The position numbers and the translations under genes were made by a program. 64,000 bases of DNA from Tidjanibacter massiliensis (GTDB lineage: Bacteria > Bacteroidota > Bacteroidia > Bacteroidales > Rikenellaceae), in NCBI RefSeq assembly GCF_900104605.1, contig NZ_LT629960.1, forward strand, positions 372,001-436,000. The letters run 5' to 3'. The notes under the pieces are model-generated. The model saw only the letters and a program-made list of their open reading frames with translations, made no database searches and was not told the DNA's origin. This document shows positions 55,823-64,000 of the stretch, piece after piece (positions within the stretch are counted from its first letter, which is position 1; the number at the start of each line of letters is the position of its first letter).

Positions 55823-57349
55823 TTATTCGGGTATCTGCACGCCGTTTACATAGAGTCCTATCGAGCCCTCGTAGGTGCCCGTTATCCGGTTGTTCATGTC
55901 GTCGGTCAGGTCGAAATCGAAACGGTAGAGGGTATTGCCGTCGGCCTGTTTGGTAATCGTGACCGTACCCGTGATGATGGGGGCCATGTCGCCGTCCGTC
56001 GCTCCGTCTGTCAGGGCCATGTACCAGAAGCCTTGGTAAGGCGCCCAGAAACTGGAGGTCTTCCGACCTTGAAGAATGGTGAACGGGTCGCTTGTAGCGA
56101 GGTCGTCGGGGTCCTCGGGAGCAGGTTTGGCCGGTCCGACGATGTAGTCACCGTCGGGAATGACGTAGTTCATCTCGTCGTTCAGTTCTTTGCGGTCGGT
56201 AATGATGTTGAACGACAGTTTATGACCGGTACCGTCGAATTTGCCGGTATTGGGATTGAAATTGACTCCGTCCGAAAGGATGTTGATTTCCCAGGAAGAC
56301 CAGGGATAGAGGAACAGGTCGTCCGGGTATCTCGGGTTCAGGTTCGAGCGGGCCCAGGAGAAACCCAGCGTATTGAGGTCGATATCGTTGTTGAAGGTCG
56401 AGAAATGGTCCGGAGCGGCGGTTTGGGAAGCCGCGATGCGCACCTCATCCACGCTTTCTGCATCGACCGAGATGATGATGTATCCGGAACGGGACGAGGC
56501 GGTCGTATTGCGCGTAGCGGGGCGGACGTTGAGCTGCGTGTCGTTTTTGTCGGGCGTGAGAGATATCCAGTCGGTGGCTTTTCCCTCTTCGTCCACGGCT
56601 TTGGCCGTCCACGTGCAGTTTACGGCGGTAACGGTGAGGTAGGCCTGGTTGAGGTCGTCGTATTCCCATGCGAGCGGGTCGGTCGGGGTGACGGTCAGCG
56701 ACGGCGGGACGATTTTGCCCTCCTGCACCACGATGACCGCTTTGGCTTCGGCGGACGGTTCGGAGGGTGTCACGATAATCCTTCCGGTACGCCTGCTCTC
56801 TTCGGGGTTGTCCTGTACCGATACGGTGAACGTTCCGTTCCCCTCCTCGACGGTAATCCAGGCTGCGGCGTCGTCCTCTGCGGCGGCGCTCCACGCGAGT
56901 GTCTCGACGGACGGTGTGACCTTCACCTCCTGCGGGGCAGCACCTTCGCCCTCGAAGGTCAGGGAAGCGGGTTCGACGGTCAGATAAAGGTCGGGGGCAT
57001 CCGCATTGCCCGCCTGACGGAGCGTGATGCTGATGGCCGGGACTTTGTCGTTGTTCTCGGCGAATATCCTTATCTGGCCGGTACGGCCGTCCTTGCTCAT
57101 ATTGTCCGCAGCCATGACCGACAGGCCGCCGTCGCGTTTCTCGGCGGTTATCCATGCCCCGGTGCTTTCGGGTACGGAGTAGTCCCAGGCAACGTTTTTG
57201 GCCGTTACCGCAATGGTTTGTGCTGCGCCTCCGGTGGCGGCGAACTCGATTTCGGTCGGGGTCGCGGAGAGCGATGCCGTGTTGTCTGTTTCGGGTTTGC
57301 AGGCGGCGGCGAGCAGCATCACCGGCGCCAGCCAAAGATACTTTTTCAT
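55823..57349 (-). CDS. Multi-BACON lipoprotein
   Basis: A 508-aa lipoprotein: lipobox LAAAC (Cys17). Three BACON-like repeats follow (about 28-112, 118-212, 217-315), each with the W-I/L-T-V strand (AWITAEKRDGG, AAWITVEEGNG, DWISLTPDKND) and the closing SGYI/GRI strand. The C-terminal region (about 320-508) is beta-rich and ends with VTITKQADGNTLYRFDFDL, as in Bacteroidota surface proteins. It follows the next lipoprotein by 27 bases (57377), so the pair is probably an operon. No SusC/D genes are nearby. Confidence 0.85.
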   Translation of the reverse strand: MKKYLWLAPVMLLAAACKPETDNTASLSATPTEIEFAATGGAAQTIAVTAKNVAWDYSVPESTGAWITAEKRDGGLSVMAADNMSKDGRTGQIRIFAENNDKVPAISITLRQAGNADAPDLYLTVEPASLTFEGEGAAPQEVKVTPSVETLAWSAAAEDDAAAWITVEEGNGTFTVSVQDNPEESRRTGRIIVTPSEPSAEAKAVIVVQEGKIVPPSLTVTPTDPLAWEYDDLNQAYLTVTAVNCTWTAKAVDEEGKATDWISLTPDKNDTQLNVRPATRNTTASSRSGYIIISVDAESVDEVRIAASQTAAPDHFSTFNNDIDLNTLGFSWARSNLNPRYPDDLFLYPWSSWEINILSDGVNFNPNTGKFDGTGHKLSFNIITDRKELNDEMNYVIPDGDYIVGPAKPAPEDPDDLATSDPFTILQGRKTSSFWAPYQGFWYMALTDGATDGDMAPIITGTVTITKQADGNTLYRFDFDLTDDMNNRITGTYEGSIGLYVNGVQIPE

Positions 57350-57376
57350 ACTGATTCGGGTTTTAAGGTGAATATG

Positions 57377-58804
57377 TTATTTCTCCAGGGCCGGTGCGAG
57401 ATACCATCCTACTACGCGCGGTTGAAGAGCGCTGTCTTCCATCGTATGTGCCATCAGGTATTGTCCGTCAGGCGATACGTGGCGGATGTAGCCCATCGGG
57501 GCGATGATGCCGTAAGTGGAGAGTATCCACTCCTGAACGCTGCCGAGGTTGGTCTGGGTGTTTACGTCGTACATGAAACCGTTGTTGGGCAGGTAGGAGC
57601 TGTTGGCGATGCAGACGATGCCGTCGTTGGTGATGTGCGAAACCACCCTTTCGCCGTAATCCTTGATGATGACGGTCTTGCCTGTTTCCGTATTGAAGAC
57701 GGCCGGATAGGTTTCGATGTGATAATTGCCGTCTTCCATAATTTCATAGCGGTATGCCCCCGCTATCCATTTGCCGTTGGGGCTTATCTGCGTCAGGTCG
57801 GCCATGCAGCGCATGGCATCCACGCATATCTCCTCCTCGCCGTAGCGGTTTATTTCCGTATGTATGCGGCGCACATCGCTGCCTGCCCAGTCGACCTTGC
57901 CGTCTTTCCAGTAGAGCATGCCGAAATCCAGATTGTCCCATGAGGAGCCGTAGATGACCGAACCGTCGGCGGAGCAGCCGCGGGCCATGCAGCCGTTTAT
58001 GAAAGGAACTCCGCGCAGGCTGGCTTCCGGCATGGGCAGCAGTTCCGGAACGCCGTCCACCCATTTGACCGGATGGAAGAGGTTATTGTTGTCGTAATCG
58101 CCCGTCTGGTTATAGCCGACCCAGATGCGGCCGTCTTCCGAGATGCCCTGTACGTGGGGATTCAGTTTGAAACCCTCGACCTGTTTCGGCATGATGACGT
58201 TGCCCTGCAGGTCGATGCCGGGGCTCGAGCCGTCCTGGGCGTTGAAGCAGAAAAACAGCCCCTGGTCGGAGATGGCATAGGGTCTCAGAAGCATGTACAG
58301 AGCGGACGGGAAGGGGCCGGTCTTGGTCCATTCGTCGGTTTGGAGGTCGATGATGACCGGGTAGTAACAGTAGCTCTCATCGGGCTGGAGTTCCGATATG
58401 ATGCCGCCGACGTACCGTCCGCTTTTGGACATGACCGTACCGCCGGAGAAGGTTTTCAGGACACGGAGCCGGGCGATGTTGCTGTCGGCAGCCAGCTGAC
58501 TGACGCTAATCGATGCCTCGGCGCGGCCGGAGGCGATGAGGATTTCGGTACTCCGGTCGTAGTCGGTGTCGTTGTCGGCAACCGTGAGGACGAGGGCGTC
58601 CGCCTGCTGTTCCACGGTCAGCCACGAGGCGCCGGATTCCGCCGTCCAGGAGCCCGAAGCATTGACGCGGACCGTCTGCGGAAGGTTGTCGGCAGCCCGG
58701 AAAGTGCATGCCGCGTCGCTGAGCTTTACATACTCGTTCTTTGGGTCTTGTGTACAGCCGGCCAGCAGAATCACGGCTGCAGCGAAAAAGGATAGTTTTT
58801 TCAT
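57377..58804 (-). CDS. BACON lipoprotein with beta-propeller-like C-terminal domain
   Basis: A 475-aa lipoprotein: lipobox LLAGC (Cys17). A single BACON domain (about 30-112; ASWLTVEQQADALVLTV) is followed by about 360 residues with repeats of the type NGKWIAG, SEDGRIWVGYN, SADGSVIYGSS, SPDGQYLMAHT. Those repeats of a G-x-(I/V/Y) strand after a D-G turn suggest a beta-propeller. I use the ATG at 58804 (MKKLSFFAAA). It is the upstream gene of the two-gene unit with 55823-57349. Confidence 0.82.
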   Translation of the reverse strand: MKKLSFFAAAVILLAGCTQDPKNEYVKLSDAACTFRAADNLPQTVRVNASGSWTAESGASWLTVEQQADALVLTVADNDTDYDRSTEILIASGRAEASISVSQLAADSNIARLRVLKTFSGGTVMSKSGRYVGGIISELQPDESYCYYPVIIDLQTDEWTKTGPFPSALYMLLRPYAISDQGLFFCFNAQDGSSPGIDLQGNVIMPKQVEGFKLNPHVQGISEDGRIWVGYNQTGDYDNNNLFHPVKWVDGVPELLPMPEASLRGVPFINGCMARGCSADGSVIYGSSWDNLDFGMLYWKDGKVDWAGSDVRRIHTEINRYGEEEICVDAMRCMADLTQISPNGKWIAGAYRYEIMEDGNYHIETYPAVFNTETGKTVIIKDYGERVVSHITNDGIVCIANSSYLPNNGFMYDVNTQTNLGSVQEWILSTYGIIAPMGYIRHVSPDGQYLMAHTMEDSALQPRVVGWYLAPALEK

Positions 58805-59189
58805 CGTAGAGATAGTTGGTGTTTGTTTAAGTGTTGCTGCGGGCAAGCCTACCGGTCGGCCTGCCGTGCAGCGAAAAAAAATGTATTTGTTGTATATATA
58901 CTATTGTTTTTAAAATTGCGGTTGCAATTAAGTAAAATTAAATTGATAAAACAATAATATATGTATTTGAGAAAAAATGCACTTTCAACATAAAGGAAGG
59001 TCGGTAAAATAAGAAAATGTGTTTTTTGCAGATGTTGCGTGCCGGGTTGGCAGGCAGGGAAGAACGATGCGGGAAGGCGGTACGGACGGGGCCGGTTCAC
59101 CGGAGCGCATCTTTGCCGGAAGCCCTTCCGACCGGAGCCGGTAACGGAAGAAGGGGCGGTGGGGTGGGAAAGGGGATGGGGTATACGGC
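58805..59189. other. AT-rich intergenic region
   Basis: Contains an AT-rich stretch (about 58880-59010) that probably carries the promoter of the BACON operon. No consensus match with correct spacing is seen. No gene or RNA is recognised in the rest. Confidence 0.45.
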
Positions 59190-59223
59190 ATCCGGGGACG
59201 GACACATTTGTCCGTCCCCGGAT
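59190..59223. terminator. Hairpin after the TlpA-like lipoprotein
   Basis: A perfect 15-bp stem (59190-59204 with 59209-59223, loop CATT). It lies 25 bases past the stop codon of the minus-strand gene, without a T tract. Confidence 0.6.
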
Positions 59224-59248
59224 AGGTCATGGTTGTCGCTGCCGTGTG

Positions 59249-59800
59249 TTACCGGTATTGCCGGAGCAGAGCGAGGTAACCTGCCGCATCGAGCTCGGGA
59301 GCGGCCGATTGCCATACCACGACGCCTTCCGCGTTGACGATATAGACGCGGGGGATACCGGCACTGGCGAAGCGGTCGAAGACCGAACGGTCGCCGTCGA
59401 GATACCACGGCATCCGAAGGTCATGGTCTTTCCAGTACCGGGAGAGGATATCGGGACTCTGTTCGTACCGTCCTTCCGCGCCGCCGCGCGATATGGCTAC
59501 GACGTCATAGCCGGGTTCGCCGGCTACCGTCTGCCATACGGCGTCGATTACGGGCAGCTCCGCCTGGCAGTCGGGACACCAGGTGGCGAAGAAAAGCAGC
59601 AGCGTCGTCCGGCCGGCGAATCCTTCGGGAGAGTCGAAAGTCCGCCCCCCTTCTCCCGAAACGCTGAAGGCGGGAACGGTCATGCCTACCCGGACATACT
59701 CTCTTGCGGGGTGGTTTCCTCCGTCGTCCCTGACGCAGGAGACCGACAGCGATACGGCGGCAGCGGCCATGGCGATATGTTTGAGATGGTGATGGTACAT
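59249..59800 (-). CDS. TlpA-like thioredoxin lipoprotein
   Basis: A 183-aa lipoprotein: lipobox SVSC (Cys22). The redoxin domain has FFATWCPDCQAEL (Cys75, Cys78) and the cis-Pro region GIPRVYIVNAEG near 150. It lacks the DUF4369 domain of the larger TlpA in this window. The WCPDC motif is typical of ResA/TlpA-type reductases. It is monocistronic. A TATCTTTA -7-like box lies at 59843-59850. Confidence 0.88.
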   Translation of the reverse strand: MYHHHLKHIAMAAAAVSLSVSCVRDDGGNHPAREYVRVGMTVPAFSVSGEGGRTFDSPEGFAGRTTLLLFFATWCPDCQAELPVIDAVWQTVAGEPGYDVVAISRGGAEGRYEQSPDILSRYWKDHDLRMPWYLDGDRSVFDRFASAGIPRVYIVNAEGVVVWQSAAPELDAAGYLALLRQYR

Positions 59801-59842
59801 ATTTCGACAGGACGGAAATTCGGAATGGACCCGTCCGCGCCT

Positions 59843-59850
59843 TAAAGATA
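59843..59850 (-). promoter_or_regulatory. Possible -7 box for the small TlpA-like gene
   Basis: TATCTTTA on the minus strand lies 42 bases upstream of the start. No good -33 element. Confidence 0.4.
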
Positions 59851-59922
59851 GGTATAATTACATTGGTTTTGTATAGCGGAATCATGTTTTGTTACATTCT
59901 TTATGCCGGTACGGAGGGGCGG

Positions 59923-59954
59923 TTTGGCGGAATCGATGAAAATGCCTATTTTTG
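59923..59954 (+). promoter_or_regulatory. Promoter of dnaN
   Basis: TTTG (59923-59926), 20 bases, TATTTTTG (59947-59954). The start codon is 43 bases further. Confidence 0.75.
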
Positions 59955-59997
59955 AAAATTAATCGGGAAAACAACAGTTCAATAAAATATACAGAGC

Positions 59998-61122
59998 ATG
60001 AAATTCGTCATATCAAGTTCCGCATTGCTGTCGTTCCTTTCGACGGCATCGAAGGTTATCAGCAGCAAGAATACGCTTCCCATACTCGATTATTTTCTGT
60101 TCGAGGTAAAGGACGGCAGCCTGAAAGTGACCGCGTCCGACCTCGAAACGACCATTACCTCCACGATAATCCCCGAGAGCGTCGAATCGGAGGGCGTGAT
60201 AGCCGCACCGGTGAAACTCCTCATCGACTCGCTCAAGGAGTTCTCCGAACAGCCGCTGACCTTCGAGGCCGACGAGGAGAAGTGGGAGATAAAGATTAGC
60301 TGGAAGACCGGCTCCATTGCGTTGCCGGGTACCTCCGGCATGAGCTATCCGGCCGCCCAGCCTCTCGCCGACGATGCGCAGGAGCTCACTTTCGATGTGG
60401 ACGTGCTTTTGGGCGGTATCAACAGGACCATCTTCGCCACGGCCGACGACGAACTTCGGCCCGTGATGAACGGTATCTTCATCGACCTCACTCCGTCGCA
60501 ATACATCTTCGTCGCCACCGATGCGCACAAACTGGTGAAATATACGGTCGATACCGAGGGCGGCCCGAAGGCTTCGTTCATCCTGCCCAAGAAACCGGCC
60601 AACCTGCTGCGTACCATTCTGCTCAAGGAGGACGACGCGGTAAAGGTGGCGTTCGATTCCAAAAACGTGAAGTTCACGCTGAAAAACAGTACCCTTATGT
60701 GCCGCCTCATCGAAGGCAATTACCCGAATTACAACGGCGTGATACCGGCCAACAATCCGAACAGGCTCATCGTGGACAGGGTGGAGCTGCTGAATGCCAT
60801 CAAACGCGTGGCGGTCTGCTCCAACCAGGCGACCAACCTGATAAAGTTCGATATCGGGGATAACCGGATAAACCTTACGGCCCAGGACCTCGATTTCTCC
60901 TATTCAGCCAACGAGAGTCTGTCGTGCAGCTACGAGGGGACGCCCGTGACGATAGGGTTCAAATCGACTTTTCTGGTGGAGATACTTTCTAACCTCGAGA
61001 CTCCCAGCGTTGTTATCGAGCTGGCCGATTCGACCCGTTCGGGTGTTTTCAAGCCTATTTACGACGATGTGCAGGCGAGCGATACGCTGATGATACTCAT
61101 GCCCATGCTCATTAACGCATAG
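59998..61122 (+). CDS. dnaN: DNA polymerase III sliding clamp (beta subunit)
   Basis: A 374-aa processivity clamp. Three clamp domains are visible (about 1-120, 128-245, 248-374). Recognisable strands include SNTLPIL-like KNTLPILDYFLFEV, IFATADDELRPVMNGIFID, VATDAHKLVKY, and the C-terminal LMILMPMLINA. The ring dimer tethers the polymerase. It is not near dnaA in this window. The exonuclease gene starts 11 bases later. Confidence 0.96.
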   Translation: MKFVISSSALLSFLSTASKVISSKNTLPILDYFLFEVKDGSLKVTASDLETTITSTIIPESVESEGVIAAPVKLLIDSLKEFSEQPLTFEADEEKWEIKISWKTGSIALPGTSGMSYPAAQPLADDAQELTFDVDVLLGGINRTIFATADDELRPVMNGIFIDLTPSQYIFVATDAHKLVKYTVDTEGGPKASFILPKKPANLLRTILLKEDDAVKVAFDSKNVKFTLKNSTLMCRLIEGNYPNYNGVIPANNPNRLIVDRVELLNAIKRVAVCSNQATNLIKFDIGDNRINLTAQDLDFSYSANESLSCSYEGTPVTIGFKSTFLVEILSNLETPSVVIELADSTRSGVFKPIYDDVQASDTLMILMPMLINA

Positions 61123-61133
61123 GGTGCGCGGCG

Positions 61134-61910
61134 ATGGAACTGAAACTGAAGAGACCGATAGTTTTCCTCGATTTGGAGACCACGGGGGTAGACCCGGCCA
61201 AAGACCGAATCGTGGAGATTTCGCTGGTGAAAGTGCAGCCCGACGGTAGCAAGGAGGTGAAGACACGGCGCATCAATCCGGGGATGCCCATACCGCCGGA
61301 ATCGACCGCAATACACGGCATTGCCGATGACGACGTGAAGGACGAACCCCGTTTCGAGCAGATAGCCAAGTCGCTCGCCGCCTACATGGAGGGGTGCGAC
61401 CTGGCGGGATACAACTCCAACCGTTTCGATATTCCGGTGTTGGCGGAAGAGTTCCTGCGTGCCGGAGTGGATGTGGATTTGAAAAAGCGGAGATTCATCG
61501 ACGTGCAGAACATCTTCCACAAGATGGAACAGCGTACGCTCGTCGCCGCCTACCGTTTTTACTGCGACCGGGAGCTGGAGGGAGCCCATTCGGCCGAAGC
61601 CGATACGCTGGCTACCTACGAGGTGCTGAAGGCACAGCTCGACCGGTATCCCGAACTGGAAAACGACGTGGAGTTCCTGGCCAAATTTACCGAGCAGAAC
61701 CGCTGTGCGGACTATGCCGGCCGTATCCTTTATGATAAGGACGGGGTGGAGGTCTTCGGTTTCGGAAAGTACAGGGGGCGTCCGGTGGCGGAGGTCTTCC
61801 GGGAGGAGCCGGGGTACTATTCGTGGATGATGAACGGCGATTTTCCGATGTACACGAAAAAGGTGATTACGGAGATACGTCTGCGCGATGCGGCGCTGAA
61901 CAAGAAATAG
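61134..61910 (+). CDS. DnaQ-like 3'-5' exonuclease
   Basis: A 258-aa DEDD-type exonuclease. FLDLETTGVDP (Asp, Glu near 13-15), the second Asp in YNSNRFDIP near 101, and HSAEADT (His and Asp near 150) give the DEDDh set. The C-terminal part (about 190-245; FGFGKYRGRPVAEVF) is a PutA/DUF3820-like domain with a GKYRG motif found in several Bacteroidota. It could proofread or act in repair. It lies 11 bases after dnaN. Confidence 0.9.
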   Translation: MELKLKRPIVFLDLETTGVDPAKDRIVEISLVKVQPDGSKEVKTRRINPGMPIPPESTAIHGIADDDVKDEPRFEQIAKSLAAYMEGCDLAGYNSNRFDIPVLAEEFLRAGVDVDLKKRRFIDVQNIFHKMEQRTLVAAYRFYCDRELEGAHSAEADTLATYEVLKAQLDRYPELENDVEFLAKFTEQNRCADYAGRILYDKDGVEVFGFGKYRGRPVAEVFREEPGYYSWMMNGDFPMYTKKVITEIRLRDAALNKK

Positions 61911-62008
61911 CGCATGGTCGAACGGGTTCCGGCGGTACCGGAGCCCGTCGTGCGGCGGAGGAGACGAAGATTCCGCCGGAATAGCGTGATGAATGTCAAA
62001 GGAGAGCG

Positions 62009-63829
62009 ATGATGAAGAGTTGGCTGATAGTTTTGGCGGCGTCTGTCCTCCTGTTCGGAGAGGCCGCTGCCCAGGCCCCCGGTACACGGTCGTCCGAAGT
62101 GGTGAGCATGGCAGGTACGGACTACTATCTGCATCGGGTTGCCCCGGGCGAAACGGTCTATTCCCTGTCGAGGCTGTACGGTGTCGCCGAGGAGCGTTTT
62201 TACGAAGACAATCCGGCGGTGAAGGAGGCCGGACTGAAAGCGGGTGAAACGGTCCGGGTGCTCTGTACCGATGTGCCGGAGATAGAGCTGTCCCGCCGCA
62301 AGATGCAGCGGACGTTCGTAACCCATACCGTGCAGCCGGGCGAGACCACCTACTCTATCGCCAAGCGTTACTCACTGGCAATCAATACACTCATACAGGA
62401 CAATCCGGGGCTCGACCCGTCGCATCTGAAGGCAGGGCAGGAACTGCTCATCCGCAAGTCCGAGATGGACAAGACCTCGCCGCAGCAAATCCTGTCGCAG
62501 ATGGACGATTTTGCCTCGACGCTGACGGAGGTGTCCGATGAATATGTTTACCACCTCGTCGAGATGGGCGAGACGCTCTATGCCATCAGCCGCGAATACG
62601 GTGTGACCGTAGCCGACATAGAGGCCGGCAATGATGTCCGCGGCGGGCTGAAGGCGGGGGTGCTGCTGCGGATACCCGTCCCGGGACGGGAGCTTGCGGC
62701 GAAGGATACCGCTGCAGGGGAGGCGGCCGGTGCGGTCGGAGGGGGGGAGCATCCTCTTCTACCCGGAACGGAGGTGCCGTTTCGGGAAAGCCGCCCTTAT
62801 GCGGGGGAGATGGAACTTGCACTGCTGCTGCCGCTGTCGGACGACAATACGGTACGGGCGAGTTTCATGGAGTTTTACGAAGGGGCGCTGATTGCGGCCG
62901 ATGAACTGAGAAATGCCGGCCATTCGGTGGTGCTGAATCTTTTCAATACGGAACGTTCGCCTGAAACGGTGCGGACGATAACCGCCGCGGAGGCTTTCCG
63001 GCACTCCGATGTCATCATCGGGCCGGTGTATGAGGACGAATTGGCCCCGGTGGCCGAATATTCGAGGCTGACCGGCGTACCGGTGGTCTCGCCGCTCGCC
63101 GACCTCGGGGAGGGATACGGCGCTACGGTGTTCAGCATGTCACCGGAGCCTTCCCGCCGTTATGAGAAGATGGGTCCTCTTTTCGAAGGTGACAAGAACA
63201 TCGTCTTCATCACGTCGGACGTGAACGATGCCGCTTTCGAACGGGAGATGAAAGCCGTCGTAGGAGGCAATCCCTACCAACGGGTGGTATATCGCAAAGG
63301 GACGCCTTCGCAGCAAATCGACGAGATGTTGGCAGGCAGCGGGACGGATAACGTTTTCGTGGTGCTGGCCGGAGACGAGACCGGCGTGGACCTCATTCTG
63401 GCTGCGCTCAGCTCGGTGCAGAACAGCCGGCTGGCGCGTTCCAAACGGACGGGACACATCATGGTGGTGGGCAACTCCAGGTGGGTGCGCTATCGTAACC
63501 TCGACCGGAGTCTTTTTTTCAAACTGAACGTTTCGTTCGTCACCTCCTATCATGCCGACCGCGGTAATGAGGCGGTGCTGGATTTCGACAGGCGGTACAT
63601 AGAGGCTTTCGGGCGCGTGCCCTCGCTCTACTCCTACCGCGGTTACGACGCGGTGAAGATGTTCGGCGGCGCGGTCGCTGCGGGCAATGCCGTACCGGCC
63701 CTGTCAGGCAGTGTTATGGTACCGCTGCAGACGCCCTACCGTTTTGAAACGGGTGCGGGCGGCAATACGGGCAATACCGAGTGGGCCCTCGTGACCTACG
63801 GCAACGACTATACCATCAGCGTCCGGTAA
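62009..63829 (+). CDS. LysM-PBP1 fusion, cell-envelope protein
   Basis: A 606-aa exported protein with a signal peptide (about 1-21). Three LysM domains follow (about 40-86, 104-150, 180-226; HRVAPGETVYSLSRLYGV, HTVQPGETTYSIAKRYSL, HLVEMGETLYAISREYGV). Then comes a periplasmic binding domain of type 1 (about 266-600; LALLLPLSDDNTVRASFMEFYEG). LysM binds peptidoglycan, and a PBP1-type fold here resembles LpoA, the activator of penicillin-binding proteins, or an amino acid-binding module. It is 98 bases from the exonuclease on the same strand. Confidence 0.87.
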   Translation: MMKSWLIVLAASVLLFGEAAAQAPGTRSSEVVSMAGTDYYLHRVAPGETVYSLSRLYGVAEERFYEDNPAVKEAGLKAGETVRVLCTDVPEIELSRRKMQRTFVTHTVQPGETTYSIAKRYSLAINTLIQDNPGLDPSHLKAGQELLIRKSEMDKTSPQQILSQMDDFASTLTEVSDEYVYHLVEMGETLYAISREYGVTVADIEAGNDVRGGLKAGVLLRIPVPGRELAAKDTAAGEAAGAVGGGEHPLLPGTEVPFRESRPYAGEMELALLLPLSDDNTVRASFMEFYEGALIAADELRNAGHSVVLNLFNTERSPETVRTITAAEAFRHSDVIIGPVYEDELAPVAEYSRLTGVPVVSPLADLGEGYGATVFSMSPEPSRRYEKMGPLFEGDKNIVFITSDVNDAAFEREMKAVVGGNPYQRVVYRKGTPSQQIDEMLAGSGTDNVFVVLAGDETGVDLILAALSSVQNSRLARSKRTGHIMVVGNSRWVRYRNLDRSLFFKLNVSFVTSYHADRGNEAVLDFDRRYIEAFGRVPSLYSYRGYDAVKMFGGAVAAGNAVPALSGSVMVPLQTPYRFETGAGGNTGNTEWALVTYGNDYTISVR

Positions 63830-63865
63830 TCCTCCGACGGAGAGAAATACAAAAACGATTCGATT

Positions 63866-64000
63866 ATGTCCAATAATAATATTCCCGAGAAGACCATTGA
63901 GCGACTGAGCGAGTACCGCCGCACGCTGATGAATCTGCACCGTCAGGGTATTACGCACATATTTTCGCATGTGCTCGCCGGCATGCAGGGCATCACGGCC
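63866..64000 (+). CDS. rex: Redox-sensing transcriptional repressor Rex, N-terminal part
   Basis: The first 45 codons reach the window end. The opening IPEKTIERLSEYRRTL followed by GITHIFSHVLAGMQGITA matches the winged-helix start of Rex, which senses the NADH/NAD ratio. The C-terminal Rossmann domain lies outside. It begins 36 bases after the LysM protein. Confidence 0.8.
   Translation, partial: MSNNNIPEKTIERLSEYRRTLMNLHRQGITHIFSHVLAGMQGITA

Noticed and set aside
55658-57943. 761-aa open frame on the plus strand across the BACON lipoproteins
   Set aside because: Antisense to two lipoprotein genes with lipoboxes and BACON repeats; no domain recognised in the frame itself.

Overview
The window looks like ordinary chromosome from a member of the Bacteroidota, most likely Alistipes or a close relative in the Rikenellaceae. 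I infer this from the GC-rich coding sequence, the repeated Bacteroidota promoter pattern (TTTG or TTTC, 19-20 bases, then TAnnTTTG-like), the tmRNA tag ending in YALAA, the single-chain glycyl-tRNA synthetase, the separate lpxD gene, and many lipoproteins of Bacteroidota type (BACON, DUF4369/TlpA, DUF3857). Genus is inferred from general character only; no search was run. I see no prophage, integrative element, insertion sequence, CRISPR array or classical defence island.

Layout. 1-8 kb: the 3' part of a C1 aminopeptidase, a frameshifted lipocalin-like pseudogene, a PAP2 phosphatase, tRNA-Leu(UAA), an MscS channel, an unrecognised two-helix protein, a DUF5606 protein and an HxxxD acyltransferase. 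8-17 kb: a membrane-anchored LuxR-type regulator, a possible small RNA, DoxX, an alpha/beta hydrolase, gyrB and ftsE (minus strand), a metallophosphoesterase and an overlapping RibD-like protein with its domains in reverse order. 17-31 kb: a BACON lipoprotein, tmRNA, a DUF4932-like metalloprotein, a flavodoxin-fold oxidoreductase, EamA-HutD, an L,D-transpeptidase, an AraC regulator, glutamine synthetase, a Bor-like lipoprotein, a DUF3857 protein, a membrane-anchored degenerate Nudix protein and a small membrane protein. 31-38 kb: tRNA-Arg(ACG), a TlpA lipoprotein, the minus-strand run glyS-coaD-lpxD-ruvC, then ruvX-def on the plus strand.

38-45 kb holds the most distinctive metabolic group: a FadR-type regulator divergent from an aminotransferase, an ADP-forming acyl-CoA synthetase and oleate hydratase, with several palindromes in the control region. 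45-64 kb is mostly housekeeping: CNNM/CorC protein, xerD, prmA, nadB, prfC, nucleoside phosphorylase, glmM and an M20 dipeptidase. It also has two adjacent BACON lipoproteins, a second TlpA-like lipoprotein, dnaN, a DnaQ-like exonuclease, a LysM/PBP1 fusion and the start of rex.

The most promising leads for something undescribed are the FadR/aminotransferase/acyl-CoA synthetase/oleate hydratase locus, the reversed RibD-like fusion, the membrane-tethered degenerate Nudix protein, and two possible small RNAs that end at good terminators with no gene in front. None of these proves a new system; each is a testable hypothesis.
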